Source: CAVSMC01 sp963798655 (lineage in GTDB: Bacteria; Pseudomonadota; Gammaproteobacteria; Burkholderiales; Casimicrobiaceae). From it: a DNA stretch of 64,000 nt. Below the pieces are notes generated by a model. The model did no database searches. It was not told where the DNA came from and was given only the letters and a program-made list of their open reading frames with translations. This document shows, piece by piece, positions 1 through 8,606 of this stretch. How positions within the stretch are numbered: position 1 is the stretch's first letter; every line of letters begins with the position of its first letter. The position numbers and the translations under genes are program-made. Location of the stretch: NCBI GenBank assembly GCA_963798655.1, contig CAWCUH010000001.1, positions 372,001-436,000 on the forward strand. The letters run 5' to 3'.

Positions 1-1
1 C

Positions 2-1753
2 CACGGCAAGTCGACGCTCGCCGACCGCTTCATCCAGCGCTGCGGCGGCCTCGCCGAGCGCGAGATGGCCGAGCAGGTGCTCGACTCGATGGACCTCGAG
101 CGCGAGCGCGGCATCACGATCAAGGCGCAGACGGCGACGCTCGAGTACACGGCGCGCGATGGCCGGCCCTATGAGCTGCATCTGATCGATACGCCGGGCC
201 ACGTCGACTTCGCGTACGAAGTGTCGCGCTCGCTTGCCGCATGCGAGGGTGCGCTGCTCGTCGTCGACGTGTCGCAAGGCGTCGAGGCGCAGACGGTGGC
301 GAACTGCTACACGGCGATCGAGCAGGGCGTCGAGGTCGTGCCCGTGCTGAACAAGATAGACCTGCCCTCCGCCGATCCCGATCGCGTCATCACGGAGATC
401 GAGGACATCATCGGTCTCCACGCGAAGGACGCGATCCGCGCGAGCGCGAAGACCGGCGAGGGCATCGACGACATTCTCGAGGCGGTCATTGCGCGCATCC
501 CGCCGCCGAAGGGCGACGCGGACGCGCCGCTCACCGCGCTGATCATCGACTCGTGGTTCGACAACTACGTCGGCGTCGTGATGCTCGTGCGCGTCGTCGA
601 CGGCACGATCAAGCCGAAGGACAAGATCCTGCTGATGGCCGCCGACGCGACGTTCAACTGCGAGCAGGTCGGCGTGTTCACGCCGAAGGCGATTGCGCGC
701 GATTCGCTGTCGGCGGGTGACGTCGGCTTCATCGTCGCCGGCATCAAGGAGATCCACGTCGCGAAGGTCGGCGACACCGTCACGCTCGCCGCGCGGCCGG
801 CGAAGGCGCCGCTGCCGGGCTTCAAGGACGTGAAGCCACAGGTGTTCGCCGGCCTCTATCCGGTCGAGGCGAACCAGTATGAAGCGCTGCGCGACGCGCT
901 CGACAAGCTGAAGCTCAACGATGCGTCGCTGCACTACGAGCCGGAAACCTCGCAGGCGCTCGGCTTCGGCTTTCGCTGCGGCTTTCTCGGACTGCTGCAC
1001 ATGGACATCGTGCAGGAGCGGCTCGAGCGCGAGTACGACATGGACCTGATCACGACGGCGCCGACCGTCGTCTACCAGGTCCTGCTGCGCGACGGCACGC
1101 TGCTCGAGATCGAGAATCCGTCGAAGTTGCCCGATCTGTCGCGCGTGGAGGAGATTCGCGAGCCGATCATCACGGCGACGATCCTGATGCCGCAGGACTA
1201 CGTCGGCCCGGTGCTGACGCTGTGCACGGAGAAGCGCGGCGTGCAGAAGAACATGCAGTACGTCGGCCGCCAGGTCGTGCTCACCTACGAGCTGCCGATG
1301 GCCGAAGTGGTGATGGACTTCTTCGACAAGCTGAAATCGGTGTCACGCGGCTACGCCTCGCTCGATTACGAGTTCAAGGAGTTTCGCGCCGCCGACGTCG
1401 TCAAGCTCGATCTCGTGATCAATGGCGATCGCGTCGACGCGCTGTCGGTGATGGTCCACCGCTCGGTCGCGATCTACCGCGGCCGCGAGGTCGCCGCGCG
1501 CATGCGGAAGCTCATTCCGCGGCAGATGTTCGACGTCGCCGTGCAGGCGTCGATCGGCGCGCAGATCATCGCGCGCGAGACGGTGAAGGCGCTGCGCAAG
1601 AACGTGCTCGCGAAATGCTACGGCGGCGACGTGACGCGCAAGAAGAAGCTGCTCGAGAAGCAGAAGGCCGGCAAGAAGCGAATGAAGGCGGTCGGCAACG
1701 TCGAGATCCCGCAGGAGGCGTTTCTCGCGATCCTGCAAGTGGGCGAGAAGTGA
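2..1753 (+). CDS. lepA: Elongation factor 4 (LepA), 5'-truncated by window edge
   Basis: Ribosome-associated GTPase that back-translocates or remodels stalled ribosomes. The reading frame is open from base 2 and begins inside the P-loop (HGKST), so roughly 15 N-terminal residues lie outside the window. The 583 residues present carry the switch I motif RGITIK, the G3 motif DTPGHVDF, the G4 motif NKID, and the LepA-specific C-terminal half ending in a lysine-rich tail ([16 protein letters not shown]). It is the first visible gene of the lepA-lepB-rnc-era set, which is the usual betaproteobacterial arrangement. A REP-like palindrome starts only 3 bases after the stop. Confidence 0.97.
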   Translation, partial: HGKSTLADRFIQRCGGLAEREMAEQVLDSMDLERERGITIKAQTATLEYTARDGRPYELHLIDTPGHVDFAYEVSRSLAACEGALLVVDVSQGVEAQTVANCYTAIEQGVEVVPVLNKIDLPSADPDRVITEIEDIIGLHAKDAIRASAKTGEGIDDILEAVIARIPPPKGDADAPLTALIIDSWFDNYVGVVMLVRVVDGTIKPKDKILLMAADATFNCEQVGVFTPKAIARDSLSAGDVGFIVAGIKEIHVAKVGDTVTLAARPAKAPLPGFKDVKPQVFAGLYPVEANQYEALRDALDKLKLNDASLHYEPETSQALGFGFRCGFLGLLHMDIVQERLEREYDMDLITTAPTVVYQVLLRDGTLLEIENPSKLPDLSRVEEIREPIITATILMPQDYVGPVLTLCTEKRGVQKNMQYVGRQVVLTYELPMAEVVMDFFDKLKSVSRGYASLDYEFKEFRAADVVKLDLVINGDRVDALSVMVHRSVAIYRGREVAARMRKLIPRQMFDVAVQASIGAQIIARETVKALRKNVLAKCYGGDVTRKKKLLEKQKAGKKRMKAVGNVEIPQEAFLAILQVGEK

Positions 1754-1756
1754 AAA

Positions 1757-1846
1757 TGGGGACAGACCGAAAAATGGGGACAGACCACGTTTTCGCACAT
1801 GGGACGATTGCCCGCCCGGTTGCTCGTGAAAACGTGGTCTGTCCCC
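1757..1846. repeat. REP-like palindrome with tandem GGGGACAGACC half-sites
   Basis: The lepA-lepB gap holds TGGGGACAGACC at 1757-1768, a second copy extended to ACGTTTT at 1775-1793, and its exact inverted complement at 1829-1846. The arms 1776-1793 and 1829-1846 pair over 18 bases with no mismatch around a 35-base loop. This sequence type is recurrent in beta- and gammaproteobacterial genomes and resembles the repetitive extragenic palindromes moved by Y1/RAYT transposases (family knowledge). No transposase gene lies nearby, so this would be a non-autonomous copy. It sits in the lepA-lepB transcript and could slow polymerase or protect upstream mRNA. Confidence 0.8.
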
Positions 1847-1907
1847 GTTTTGGGTGGCACAATGCGCGCCGCTCCACGCCCGAACAACAACGGTTGCGCA
1901 ATCGACG

Positions 1908-2735
1908 ATGAACTTCGCGCTCGCACTCTTCATCGGCACGCTGATCTGCGGCGCCGTCGCGCTGGCCGACTGGCTCGTGTTCTCGCGCAAGCGCGCACCC
2001 GGGGCGGCGGAGCCGTGGTGGATCGAGTATCCGAAGAGCTTCTTCCCGGTGCTGCTGGTCGTGTTCCTGCTGCGCTCGTTCCTTGTCGAGCCGTTCAAGA
2101 TTCCGTCGTCGTCGATGCGGCCGACGCTCGAGGTCGGCGACTTCATCCTCGTCAACAAGTTCGTCTACGGTATCCGCCTGCCGATCATCGAGCAGAAGAT
2201 CATCCCGATCGGCGACCCCAAGCGCGGCGACGTCGTCGTGTTCCGCTATCCGGTCAATCCATCGCAGGACTTCATCAAGCGTGTCGTCGGCGTCGGCGGC
2301 GACCAGGTCGTCTATCGCGACAAGCGTCTCACCGTCAACGGCAAGGAGTGGCCGTTGAAGCCCGACGGAACGTACAGCTATCTCGAAGGCCTTCGCTTCG
2401 AGACCACCGAGCGGCTCGACGAGACGGTCGACACCGGCGGCGGAACCAAGACGCACGAAATCGCGTGGAATCCGCAGGCGCCGCCGGTGTTTCCGCCGAA
2501 CGTGCGGCCGTTCCCCGGCCGCGACAACTGCGATTACAATGAACACGGCTTCACGTGCCGCGTGCCGCCCGGCCAGTATTTCATGATGGGCGACAACCGC
2601 GACAACAGTGACGACAGCCGCTATTGGGGATTCGTCCCGGACGACCACATCCGGGGCAGGGCATTCTTCATCTGGTTCAACTGGGATGACATCTCCAGCT
2701 TCGCATTCAAGCGCGTCGGCAGCGGCATACGATAA
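1908..2735 (+). CDS. lepB: Signal peptidase I
   Basis: Membrane serine protease that removes signal peptides from Sec and Tat substrates on the periplasmic side. The 275-residue form starts at MNFALALFIG; an in-frame ATG 54 bases upstream lies in the REP-containing spacer and would add unrelated residues, so I chose the internal start. Two hydrophobic segments (about 4-25 and 45-60) precede the catalytic serine (IPSSSM, Ser69), with the general-base lysine in DFIKRVVGVGGD (about Lys124) and the conserved MGDNRDNSDDSRYWG box near the C-terminus. The lepA neighbour and the following DUF4845 gene match the conserved operon. Confidence 0.96.
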   Translation: MNFALALFIGTLICGAVALADWLVFSRKRAPGAAEPWWIEYPKSFFPVLLVVFLLRSFLVEPFKIPSSSMRPTLEVGDFILVNKFVYGIRLPIIEQKIIPIGDPKRGDVVVFRYPVNPSQDFIKRVVGVGGDQVVYRDKRLTVNGKEWPLKPDGTYSYLEGLRFETTERLDETVDTGGGTKTHEIAWNPQAPPVFPPNVRPFPGRDNCDYNEHGFTCRVPPGQYFMMGDNRDNSDDSRYWGFVPDDHIRGRAFFIWFNWDDISSFAFKRVGSGIR

Positions 2736-2745
2736 GGGGAGCAGA

Positions 2746-3102
2746 ATGCGACGTACGCAGAAGGGGTTGTCGATCATCGGATTCCTGCTCGTCGCGGCGG
2801 TGCTGGTGATCTTCGCGATGGTCGGCTTCCGGGTGACGCCCGCGTACATCGAATACTATTCGGTGCAGAAGTCGCTGCAGAAGGCACTCGACGACACGAA
2901 GGACGTCGGCAGCGCGCGCGAGGTGCAGAAGGCGTTCCAGAAGTATGCCGACACCGGCTACATCGACTCGGTCAGCGGCAACGACGTCGAGGTGTCGAAG
3001 AACGCGAACGAGGTCACGGCGTCGGTCAGCTGGACGCGCAAGCTGCACATGGTCGGCAACGCGAGCATCTTCCTCGAGTTCGACGCGTCGGCGTCGCGCT
3101 GA
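2746..3102 (+). CDS. DUF4845 inner-membrane protein
   Basis: A 118-residue protein with one N-terminal transmembrane segment (about residues 8-28, GLSIIGFLLVAAVLVIFAMVG) and a soluble remainder, matching the DUF4845 family that sits between lepB and rnc in many betaproteobacteria. The function is unknown. The start is placed at MRRTQKG, 10 bases after the lepB stop, with GGGGAG just upstream. The positively charged start followed by G-L-S-I-I-G-F resembles a pilin-like N-terminus but lacks the prepilin GF(T/S)LIE context. Confidence 0.88.
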   Translation: MRRTQKGLSIIGFLLVAAVLVIFAMVGFRVTPAYIEYYSVQKSLQKALDDTKDVGSAREVQKAFQKYADTGYIDSVSGNDVEVSKNANEVTASVSWTRKLHMVGNASIFLEFDASASR

Positions 3103-3130
3103 CGTCGCCGCGACGACGCGCCGCCGGAGG

Positions 3131-3814
3131 ATGCCGCCGAACGCGCTGCACGACCGGCTCGGGTACGCGTTCAACCGCCCCGAGCTGCTGCTGCAGGCGC
3201 TCACGCACCGCAGCCACGGCGCCGCGCACAACGAGCGGCTCGAATTCGTCGGCGACTCGGTGCTGAACTGCGTGATCGCGGTCGCCTTGTACCGTCGTTT
3301 TGCGCAGATGCCCGAAGGCGAGCTGTCGCGGCTGCGCGCAAGCCTCGTCAATCGTGAAACGCTCGCACGGCTTGCCGCGGCGCTCGCCATCGGCGACGCG
3401 ATGAAGCTCGGCGAAGGCGAGCAGCGAAGCGGCGGCGCTGCGCGGCCGTCGATGCTCGCCGATGCGCTCGAGGCCGTGTTCGGCGCGGTGTTCGTCGACG
3501 GCGGCTTCGAGGCCGCGCGCACGGTGATCGAGAACGTCTACGCGACGGAGCTCGCGCAGGTCGATCCCGCGGCGCTCGGCAAGGATCCGAAGACGCGGCT
3601 GCAGGAGTGGCTGCAGGCTCGCCGGATGCCGGTGCCGGTGTACGCCGTCGCCGGCATCGCCGGCGAAGCGCATGCGCAGACGTTCACCGTCGAATGCACG
3701 ATAGCGTCGCTCGGCGTCGTGGCGACCGGCACGGGCCCGTCGCGCCGGGCGGCCGAGCAGGACGCGGCCCGCGGCGCGTACGCCGACGCGACGGGAATGG
3801 CGGCCGATGACTGA
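3131..3814 (+). CDS. rnc: Ribonuclease III
   Basis: Endonuclease that cuts double-stranded RNA in rRNA precursors and structured mRNAs. The 227-residue protein has the catalytic signature HNERLEFVGDSVLN (acidic residues about Glu38 and Asp42) and DALEAVFGAVF in the N-terminal nuclease domain, and a C-terminal double-stranded RNA-binding domain from about residue 150. The chosen ATG is preceded directly by GGAGG with no spacer, which is poor spacing for initiation, but the N-terminus (HDRLGYAFNRPELL) aligns with the family there and no better start is visible. It overlaps era by 8 bases, implying translational coupling. Confidence 0.95.
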   Translation: MPPNALHDRLGYAFNRPELLLQALTHRSHGAAHNERLEFVGDSVLNCVIAVALYRRFAQMPEGELSRLRASLVNRETLARLAAALAIGDAMKLGEGEQRSGGAARPSMLADALEAVFGAVFVDGGFEAARTVIENVYATELAQVDPAALGKDPKTRLQEWLQARRMPVPVYAVAGIAGEAHAQTFTVECTIASLGVVATGTGPSRRAAEQDAARGAYADATGMAADD

Positions 3815-4700
3815 GGTCGGCGCCGATTTCCGCTGCGGCTATGTCGCCGTCGTCGGTCGGCCGAACGTCGGCAAGTCGACGCTGGTCAACCATCTGGTGG
3901 GTGCGAAAGTCAGCATCACGTCGAAGAAGGCGCAGACGACACGCCATCGCGTCAAGGGCATCCTCACCACCGGCGACGCGCAGTTCGTCTTCGTCGACAC
4001 CCCGGGATTCCAGACGCGCTATCGATCGCGGCTCAACGCACGAATGAATCGCGCGGTGCGCGCCACGCTTGCCGATGTCGACGCGATCATCGTCGTGATC
4101 GAGGCCGCGCGCACAACGCAAGCCGACCGTGCGGTGATCCGGCTGTTGCCCGCAGAGGTGCCGGCGGTCGTCGCGCTGAACAAGGTCGACAGCCTGTCGA
4201 ACAAGCGCGACATGCTGCCGCAGATCGCGGACCTCTCGCAGGCGCACGCATTCAGCGCGCTGGTACCGGTCAGCGCGCAGACGGACTACGGCTTGCCGGA
4301 GCTCGTCGCGGCGGCCCGCTCGCTGCTGCCGCGCGGCCCGGCGCTGTTCGGTGCCGACGAGCTCACCGATCGCGACGAGCGCTTCATCGCCGCCGAGTTC
4401 GTGCGCGAGAAGATCTTCCGGCTGCTCGGCGAGGAAGTGCCGTACGCGACGACGGTCGCGATCGACGCCTTCGAGGAGCGCGACGGCGTGCGCCACGTTC
4501 ACGCCACCGTCTACGTCGACCGCGTGAACCAGCGTCCGATCCTGCTCGGCGAGCGCGGCGAGCGGATGAAGCAGATCGCGACGGCGGCGCGAACGGACAT
4601 GGAGCGGCTGTTCGGCGGTCCGGTATTTCTCGAGGTCTGGGTGCGCGTCAAGCGCGGCTGGGCCGACGACGAGGCCGAGCTCGAGCGGTTCGGATACTGA
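3807..4700 (+). CDS. era: GTPase Era
   Basis: Essential GTPase that binds the 3' end of 16S rRNA and assists small-subunit maturation. The 297-residue protein has the P-loop GRPNVGKST (about residues 15-23), the switch region KKAQTTRHR, DTPG, the G4 motif NKVD, and a C-terminal KH domain (GERGERMKQI to FLEVWVRVKRGW). The start ATG lies inside the 3' end of rnc (8-base overlap), and the stop TGA shares its last base with the recO ATG, so rnc-era-recO is one tightly coupled unit. Confidence 0.97.
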   Translation: MTEVGADFRCGYVAVVGRPNVGKSTLVNHLVGAKVSITSKKAQTTRHRVKGILTTGDAQFVFVDTPGFQTRYRSRLNARMNRAVRATLADVDAIIVVIEAARTTQADRAVIRLLPAEVPAVVALNKVDSLSNKRDMLPQIADLSQAHAFSALVPVSAQTDYGLPELVAAARSLLPRGPALFGADELTDRDERFIAAEFVREKIFRLLGEEVPYATTVAIDAFEERDGVRHVHATVYVDRVNQRPILLGERGERMKQIATAARTDMERLFGGPVFLEVWVRVKRGWADDEAELERFGY

Positions 4701-5455
4701 TGGTCGCGCGAGCGCAGCCGCAGCGGCGCGACGCCGAGCCGGCGTACGTGCTGCACACGTATCCCTATCGTGAGACGAGCCTGATCGTCGAGACGCTGAC
4801 CGAGCATCACGGCCGCGTCGCGATGGTCGCGCGCGGCGCGAAACGTCCGCGCTCGGAGCTGCGCGGCGTGCTGCAGGGCTTCCAGCCTCTGTTGCTGTCG
4901 TGGTACGGACAGCAGGAACTGAAGACGCTGCTGCGCGCGGAATGGCGCGGCGGCCTGCCACTGGTCGGCGGCCGGGCGCTGCTGTGCGGGTTCTACCTGA
5001 ACGAGCTGCTGCTGAAGCTGCTGCCGCGCGAGGACGCGCATGCGCAGCTCTACGCGAGCTATGAGCGTGCGCTCGGCGAGCTCGCCTCCGGCGCGGCGCA
5101 GGCGCCGGTGCTGCGAAGCTTCGAGCTCGACCTGATGGCAGCGCTTGGCTACGCGCTCGCGCTCACGCACGACGCCGACAGCGGCGCGCCGGTCGATGCG
5201 ACGAGCCGCTACCATTACGTGTTCGACCGCGGACCGCAGCGCGCGCCGCCGCCGCTGGGAATGAAGCTTCCGATCGTGCGCGGGGCAACGCTGATCGCGC
5301 TGGCGACGCGCCGCTTCGACGATGCGGCGAGCGCGGCGGAGGCGAAGCGATTGATGCGCGACGTCATCGACCATTATCTCGAGCGCCGCGGTGTACAGAG
5401 CCGGCGCGTCGTGCAGGACCTGCAGGCGCTCGAAGAGGAAGCGGAAGGGAGCTAG
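4700..5455 (+). CDS. recO: DNA repair protein RecO
   Basis: Recombination mediator that works with RecR to load RecA on SSB-coated single-stranded DNA. The 251-residue product has the N-terminal OB-fold region with YRETSLIVETLTEHHGRVAMVARGAKRPRS (split: key residues R-E-T-S-L and G-R-V), followed by the helical domain. The start ATG overlaps the era stop by one base. There is no obvious four-cysteine zinc site, as in the E. coli type. The gene order era-recO-pdxJ is standard for this lineage. Confidence 0.93.
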   Translation: MVARAQPQRRDAEPAYVLHTYPYRETSLIVETLTEHHGRVAMVARGAKRPRSELRGVLQGFQPLLLSWYGQQELKTLLRAEWRGGLPLVGGRALLCGFYLNELLLKLLPREDAHAQLYASYERALGELASGAAQAPVLRSFELDLMAALGYALALTHDADSGAPVDATSRYHYVFDRGPQRAPPPLGMKLPIVRGATLIALATRRFDDAASAAEAKRLMRDVIDHYLERRGVQSRRVVQDLQALEEEAEGS

Positions 5456-5462
5456 GCACACG

Positions 5463-6218
5463 ATGATCGAGCTCGGCGTCAACATCGACCATGTCGCCAC
5501 GCTTCGGCAGGCTCGGCGCACGTACGAGCCGGATCCGGTATGGGCGGCGGTGGAGGCGCATCTGGGCGGCGCCGACGGCATCACCGTGCACCTGCGCGAG
5601 GATCGCCGGCACATCCAGGACGACGACGTGCGCAAGCTGCGCGATCTCGTCCAGATCCGGCTCAATCTCGAAATGGCCGCGACGACCGAGATGGTCGGCC
5701 TCGCGTGCCGCCTGAAGCCCGAGATGGCGATGCTCGTTCCCGAGGGGCGGGAGGAGATCACGACCGAAGGCGGCCTCGACATCGTCGCGCACGAAGCGGC
5801 GCTTGCCGACGCCGTCGCGCGGCTCGCCGACGCGGGGATCGTCGTGAGCGTGTTCATCGACGCCGAGATCGCGCAGATCGAGGCGGCCGCGCGCATCGGC
5901 GCAAGAGTTTGCGAAGTGCATACCGGACCGTACGCGCACGCGTTCCATGCGAAGGGCCGCGATCCCGAAAGCCCGGCGGTCGAGGCGGAGCTCGAGCGGC
6001 TGCGCGCGGCGGGCGCCGCGATACGCGCCGCCGCAATGCGCTTCAACGCCGGACACGCGCTCAATTACGTCAACGTGCAGCCGGTCGCGTCGCTCGACGG
6101 CGTACGCGAGCTGCACATCGGGCACGCGATCGTCGCGCGATCGCTGTTCGTCGGGCTGCGCGACGCGGTGCGCGAGATGAAAGGCCTGATGCGCCAGGCC
6201 GCGGCCAGCGAACGATGA
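5463..6218 (+). CDS. pdxJ: Pyridoxine 5'-phosphate synthase
   Basis: Condenses 1-deoxyxylulose 5-phosphate with 3-amino-2-oxopropyl phosphate to make pyridoxine 5'-phosphate, the last committed step of the DXP-dependent vitamin B6 route. The 251-residue TIM-barrel protein opens with the characteristic ELGVNIDHVATLRQARRT and has HLREDRRHIQD, EVHTGPYAHAF and the C-terminal LHIGHAIVARSLFVGL phosphate-binding stretch. An upstream in-frame GTG would run into recO and is rejected. The stop overlaps the nagZ start (ATGA), where acpS would normally sit. Confidence 0.95.
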   Translation: MIELGVNIDHVATLRQARRTYEPDPVWAAVEAHLGGADGITVHLREDRRHIQDDDVRKLRDLVQIRLNLEMAATTEMVGLACRLKPEMAMLVPEGREEITTEGGLDIVAHEAALADAVARLADAGIVVSVFIDAEIAQIEAAARIGARVCEVHTGPYAHAFHAKGRDPESPAVEAELERLRAAGAAIRAAAMRFNAGHALNYVNVQPVASLDGVRELHIGHAIVARSLFVGLRDAVREMKGLMRQAAASER

Positions 6219-7189
6219 GATCGCTCGCCCGCGGCCCGGTGATGCTCGACGTCGCCGGGCCCGCGTTGACCGTCGACGAGCGCGAGCGGCTCGCGCATCC
6301 GCTCGTCGGCGGCGTGATCCTGTTCGCGCGCAACTACGAGTCGCCCGAGCAGCTGCGCGCACTGACGGCGGCGATCGGCGAGGTCCGTTCGCCGGCGCCG
6401 CTGATCGCCGTCGATCACGAAGGCGGTCGCGTCCAGCGCTTTCGCGAACGCTTCACCGCGATCGCACCGATGCGCCGGCTCGGCGAGCAGTGGGACGACG
6501 ATGTCGCGGCGGCTGCGCGCGAAGCGACGCGCACCGGCTGGCTGATCGCGCACGAGCTTCGCGCGCACGGCGTCGACTTCAGCTTTACACCGGTGCTCGA
6601 TCTCGATTATGGCGCGAGCGCCGTCATCGGCGATCGCGCGTTCCATCGCAATCCGAACGCGGTCGCGCATCTTGCTGCCGCGCTCGTCGACGGGCTGCAC
6701 GCGGGTGGCATGGCGGCGGTCGGCAAGCACTTTCCCGGGCACGGGTTCGTGGCCGCCGATTCGCACGACGACATGCCGCTCGACGATCGCGAATGGCGAG
6801 CGCTTGCCGCGGACGATCTCGTAGCGTTCGGGTCGCTGATCGCGCACGGCATCGACGCGATCATGCCGGCGCACGTCGTCTACCGCGCGATCGACGCGAT
6901 GCCGGCCGGGTTCTCGCGCAAATGGCTGCACGGGATCCTGCGCGAGCGCTTCGGGTTCGATGGAACGATCTTCTCCGACGATCTTTCGATGGCCGGCGCG
7001 CACGTCGTCGGCGACGTCGTCGCGCGCGCCGAAGCCGCCGTTGCAGCCGGCTGCGACATGGTGCTCGTGTGCAACGATCCGGACGGAGCGGCGCAACTGC
7101 TCGAACGCTGGCGCGCACCGGCGCAGCCGATGCTTGCCGCACGGCTCGAGCGGATGCAGGGAAGAACGGGCGGACGCCGTCCCGCGTAG
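6215..7189 (+). CDS. nagZ: Beta-N-acetylhexosaminidase NagZ (GH3)
   Basis: Cytoplasmic glycosidase of cell-wall recycling that removes GlcNAc from GlcNAc-anhydromuropeptides. The 324-residue protein carries the GH3/NagZ features VIAVDHEGGRVQRF-type motif (here IAVDHEGGRVQRF), GKHFPGHG with the mobile-loop histidine, and FSDDLSMAG with the nucleophilic aspartate. The start is the ATG overlapping the pdxJ stop. It is the last gene of the housekeeping operon and converges on the iclR-type gene with a 12-base gap. Confidence 0.94.
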   Translation: MRSLARGPVMLDVAGPALTVDERERLAHPLVGGVILFARNYESPEQLRALTAAIGEVRSPAPLIAVDHEGGRVQRFRERFTAIAPMRRLGEQWDDDVAAAAREATRTGWLIAHELRAHGVDFSFTPVLDLDYGASAVIGDRAFHRNPNAVAHLAAALVDGLHAGGMAAVGKHFPGHGFVAADSHDDMPLDDREWRALAADDLVAFGSLIAHGIDAIMPAHVVYRAIDAMPAGFSRKWLHGILRERFGFDGTIFSDDLSMAGAHVVGDVVARAEAAVAAGCDMVLVCNDPDGAAQLLERWRAPAQPMLAARLERMQGRTGGRRPA

Positions 7190-7201
7190 TTGCATTCGCG
7201 C

Positions 7202-8035
7202 TCAGCGCGGGTGCCGCCAGCGCCCGCCGAGCTTGCGCGTGATCTCCTCGCCGGTGTGCGCGACCAGCGGCCCGAGCTGCTTGATCCGCGGGTCCGGCAG
7301 GCGCGACGACGGCCCGGCGAGCGAGATCGCGCCCAGCACTTCGCCGTGCTCGTCGTAGATCGGCGAGGCGACGCAGCGCGTGCCGACGGCGTGCTCCTCG
7401 TCGTCGAACGACCACCCGCGCTGGCGGATCACGCGCACCGTCGCCCACATCGTCTCCGGCGACGTGATCGTGTTGTCGGTGATCCGCGGCAGCCCTTTCA
7501 CTTTCAGAATCGCGTCGATCTGCTCGTCCGGCAGCGACGCGAAGATCGCCTTGCCGACACCCGATGCATGCAGCGGAACGCGGCTGCCGAGACGCACGAT
7601 CGTGCGCATCATCTCGCGGCACTGAACCTGGTCGACGAAGACGGCTTCTGTTCCGTCGAGGATGCCGAGGTTCGCGGTTTCGCCCGACTGCTCCATCAGA
7701 CGACGCATGTACGGATGACTTTGCGCGACGAAATCGCGATTCTGCAGGAACGTCGTGCCGACGGCGAACGCCTGCAGCCCGACGTACCAGCGGCCGAGAT
7801 CGCCGGCCTGGTAGACGTAGCCCATCTTCTCGAGCGTCGCGAGGAGCCGATGCGCCGTCGAGGGTGCGAGCGTCACGCGATGCGCGATGTCGGTGAGCGT
7901 TAGACCGCCTTCGGCCTTGCCGAGCGCCTCGAGAATCGACAATCCGCGCGTGAGGCTCTGCACCTGGCCGGTTGCGCTACCGGGTTTCGACGGCGTGCGG
8001 CCGCGGCGTGGCGGCGTGGTGAGGCGGTGCGGCAT
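7202..8035 (-). CDS. IclR-family transcriptional regulator
   Basis: A 277-residue regulator with an N-terminal winged helix-turn-helix (about residues 25-85; QSLTRGLSILEAL, LTLTDIAHRVTLAPSTAHRLLATLE) and the C-terminal IclR effector-binding GAF-like domain (GRWYVGLQAF to RCVASPIYDEHGEVLGAISLAGP). The start is set at MPHRLTTPP because residues further upstream in frame show no family features. It is divergent from the small secreted protein at 8298. IclR members usually control a neighbouring catabolic gene, but no clear partner is visible here, so its target is unknown. Confidence 0.88.
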   Translation of the reverse strand: MPHRLTTPPRRGRTPSKPGSATGQVQSLTRGLSILEALGKAEGGLTLTDIAHRVTLAPSTAHRLLATLEKMGYVYQAGDLGRWYVGLQAFAVGTTFLQNRDFVAQSHPYMRRLMEQSGETANLGILDGTEAVFVDQVQCREMMRTIVRLGSRVPLHASGVGKAIFASLPDEQIDAILKVKGLPRITDNTITSPETMWATVRVIRQRGWSFDDEEHAVGTRCVASPIYDEHGEVLGAISLAGPSSRLPDPRIKQLGPLVAHTGEEITRKLGGRWRHPR

Positions 8036-8297
8036 CGGGTGTGCGTGAATATTCGACGTGAGGCCGCAATGAAACCATAGCCTTCGCGATCGCGAAAGCG
8101 CCGCGTGCGGGTTCGTCCCGCGCGCGGCGGTCGGCTTCGTGTCGCAGTGACGGCGATTCGGGCCGTCGTTCCGCCGTTCCGTCGCAACGGCGTTGCACGG
8201 CTTGCGCTGCACGTGGACACTTCGATCACGCGTTGCATTCACGCGGCGCGTTTCCGGGCAAAGCAACCCGGCGGTCAACCGAAGCGAGGAGAGCGCA

Positions 8298-8585
8298 ATG
8301 AACCGGATGGAAATCAGCAAGCGCGCGTTGCCGTGGCTCGCCGCGGCGGCGCTGGGTGTGGCGGTCAGCATGCCGGCATACGCGGTGGACTGCGCGACGC
8401 CGAAGGGCATCGACGAAGCACGGGGCTGCGCCGCCGCGAAGCAGGGCGTCGAAGCGCTGCGCCACTACGTCGAGCGCACGCGGATGATTCACAACCTGTA
8501 CTTCCCGGATTACGCGCCGTACGTGTCGGGCGCCGGCATGGCGAGCGACGAGGCGAATCCCACGCACGTCGCAACGGCGAAGTAA
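8298..8585 (+). CDS. Small secreted protein, function unknown
   Basis: A 95-residue protein with a typical Sec signal peptide (charged MNRMEISKR, hydrophobic core LPWLAAAALGVAVSM, cleavage likely after AYA) leaving about 69 residues with only two cysteines (CATPKGIDEARGC), which could form one disulfide. The mature part contains the segment ALRHYVERTRMIHNLYFPDY. A purine-rich GAGGAGAG lies 7 bases before the ATG. I do not recognise the family. It is divergent from the IclR gene across about 260 bases, so it may be that regulator's target (inference). Confidence 0.7.
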   Translation: MNRMEISKRALPWLAAAALGVAVSMPAYAVDCATPKGIDEARGCAAAKQGVEALRHYVERTRMIHNLYFPDYAPYVSGAGMASDEANPTHVATAK

Positions 8586-8606
8586 GCCGCACGACGAAGC
8601 GTTGAC

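Noticed and set aside
1566..2849. Long minus-strand open frame of 427 residues across lepA-lepB
   Set aside because: It is antisense to two certain genes, spans a palindromic gap, and its translation is Arg/Asp-rich without motifs; such shadows are expected at this GC content.
8083..8096. Perfect palindrome TTCGCGATCGCGAA as an IclR operator
   Set aside because: CGATCG-containing palindromes are very frequent in this GC-rich sequence, including within coding regions, so one copy carries little weight.
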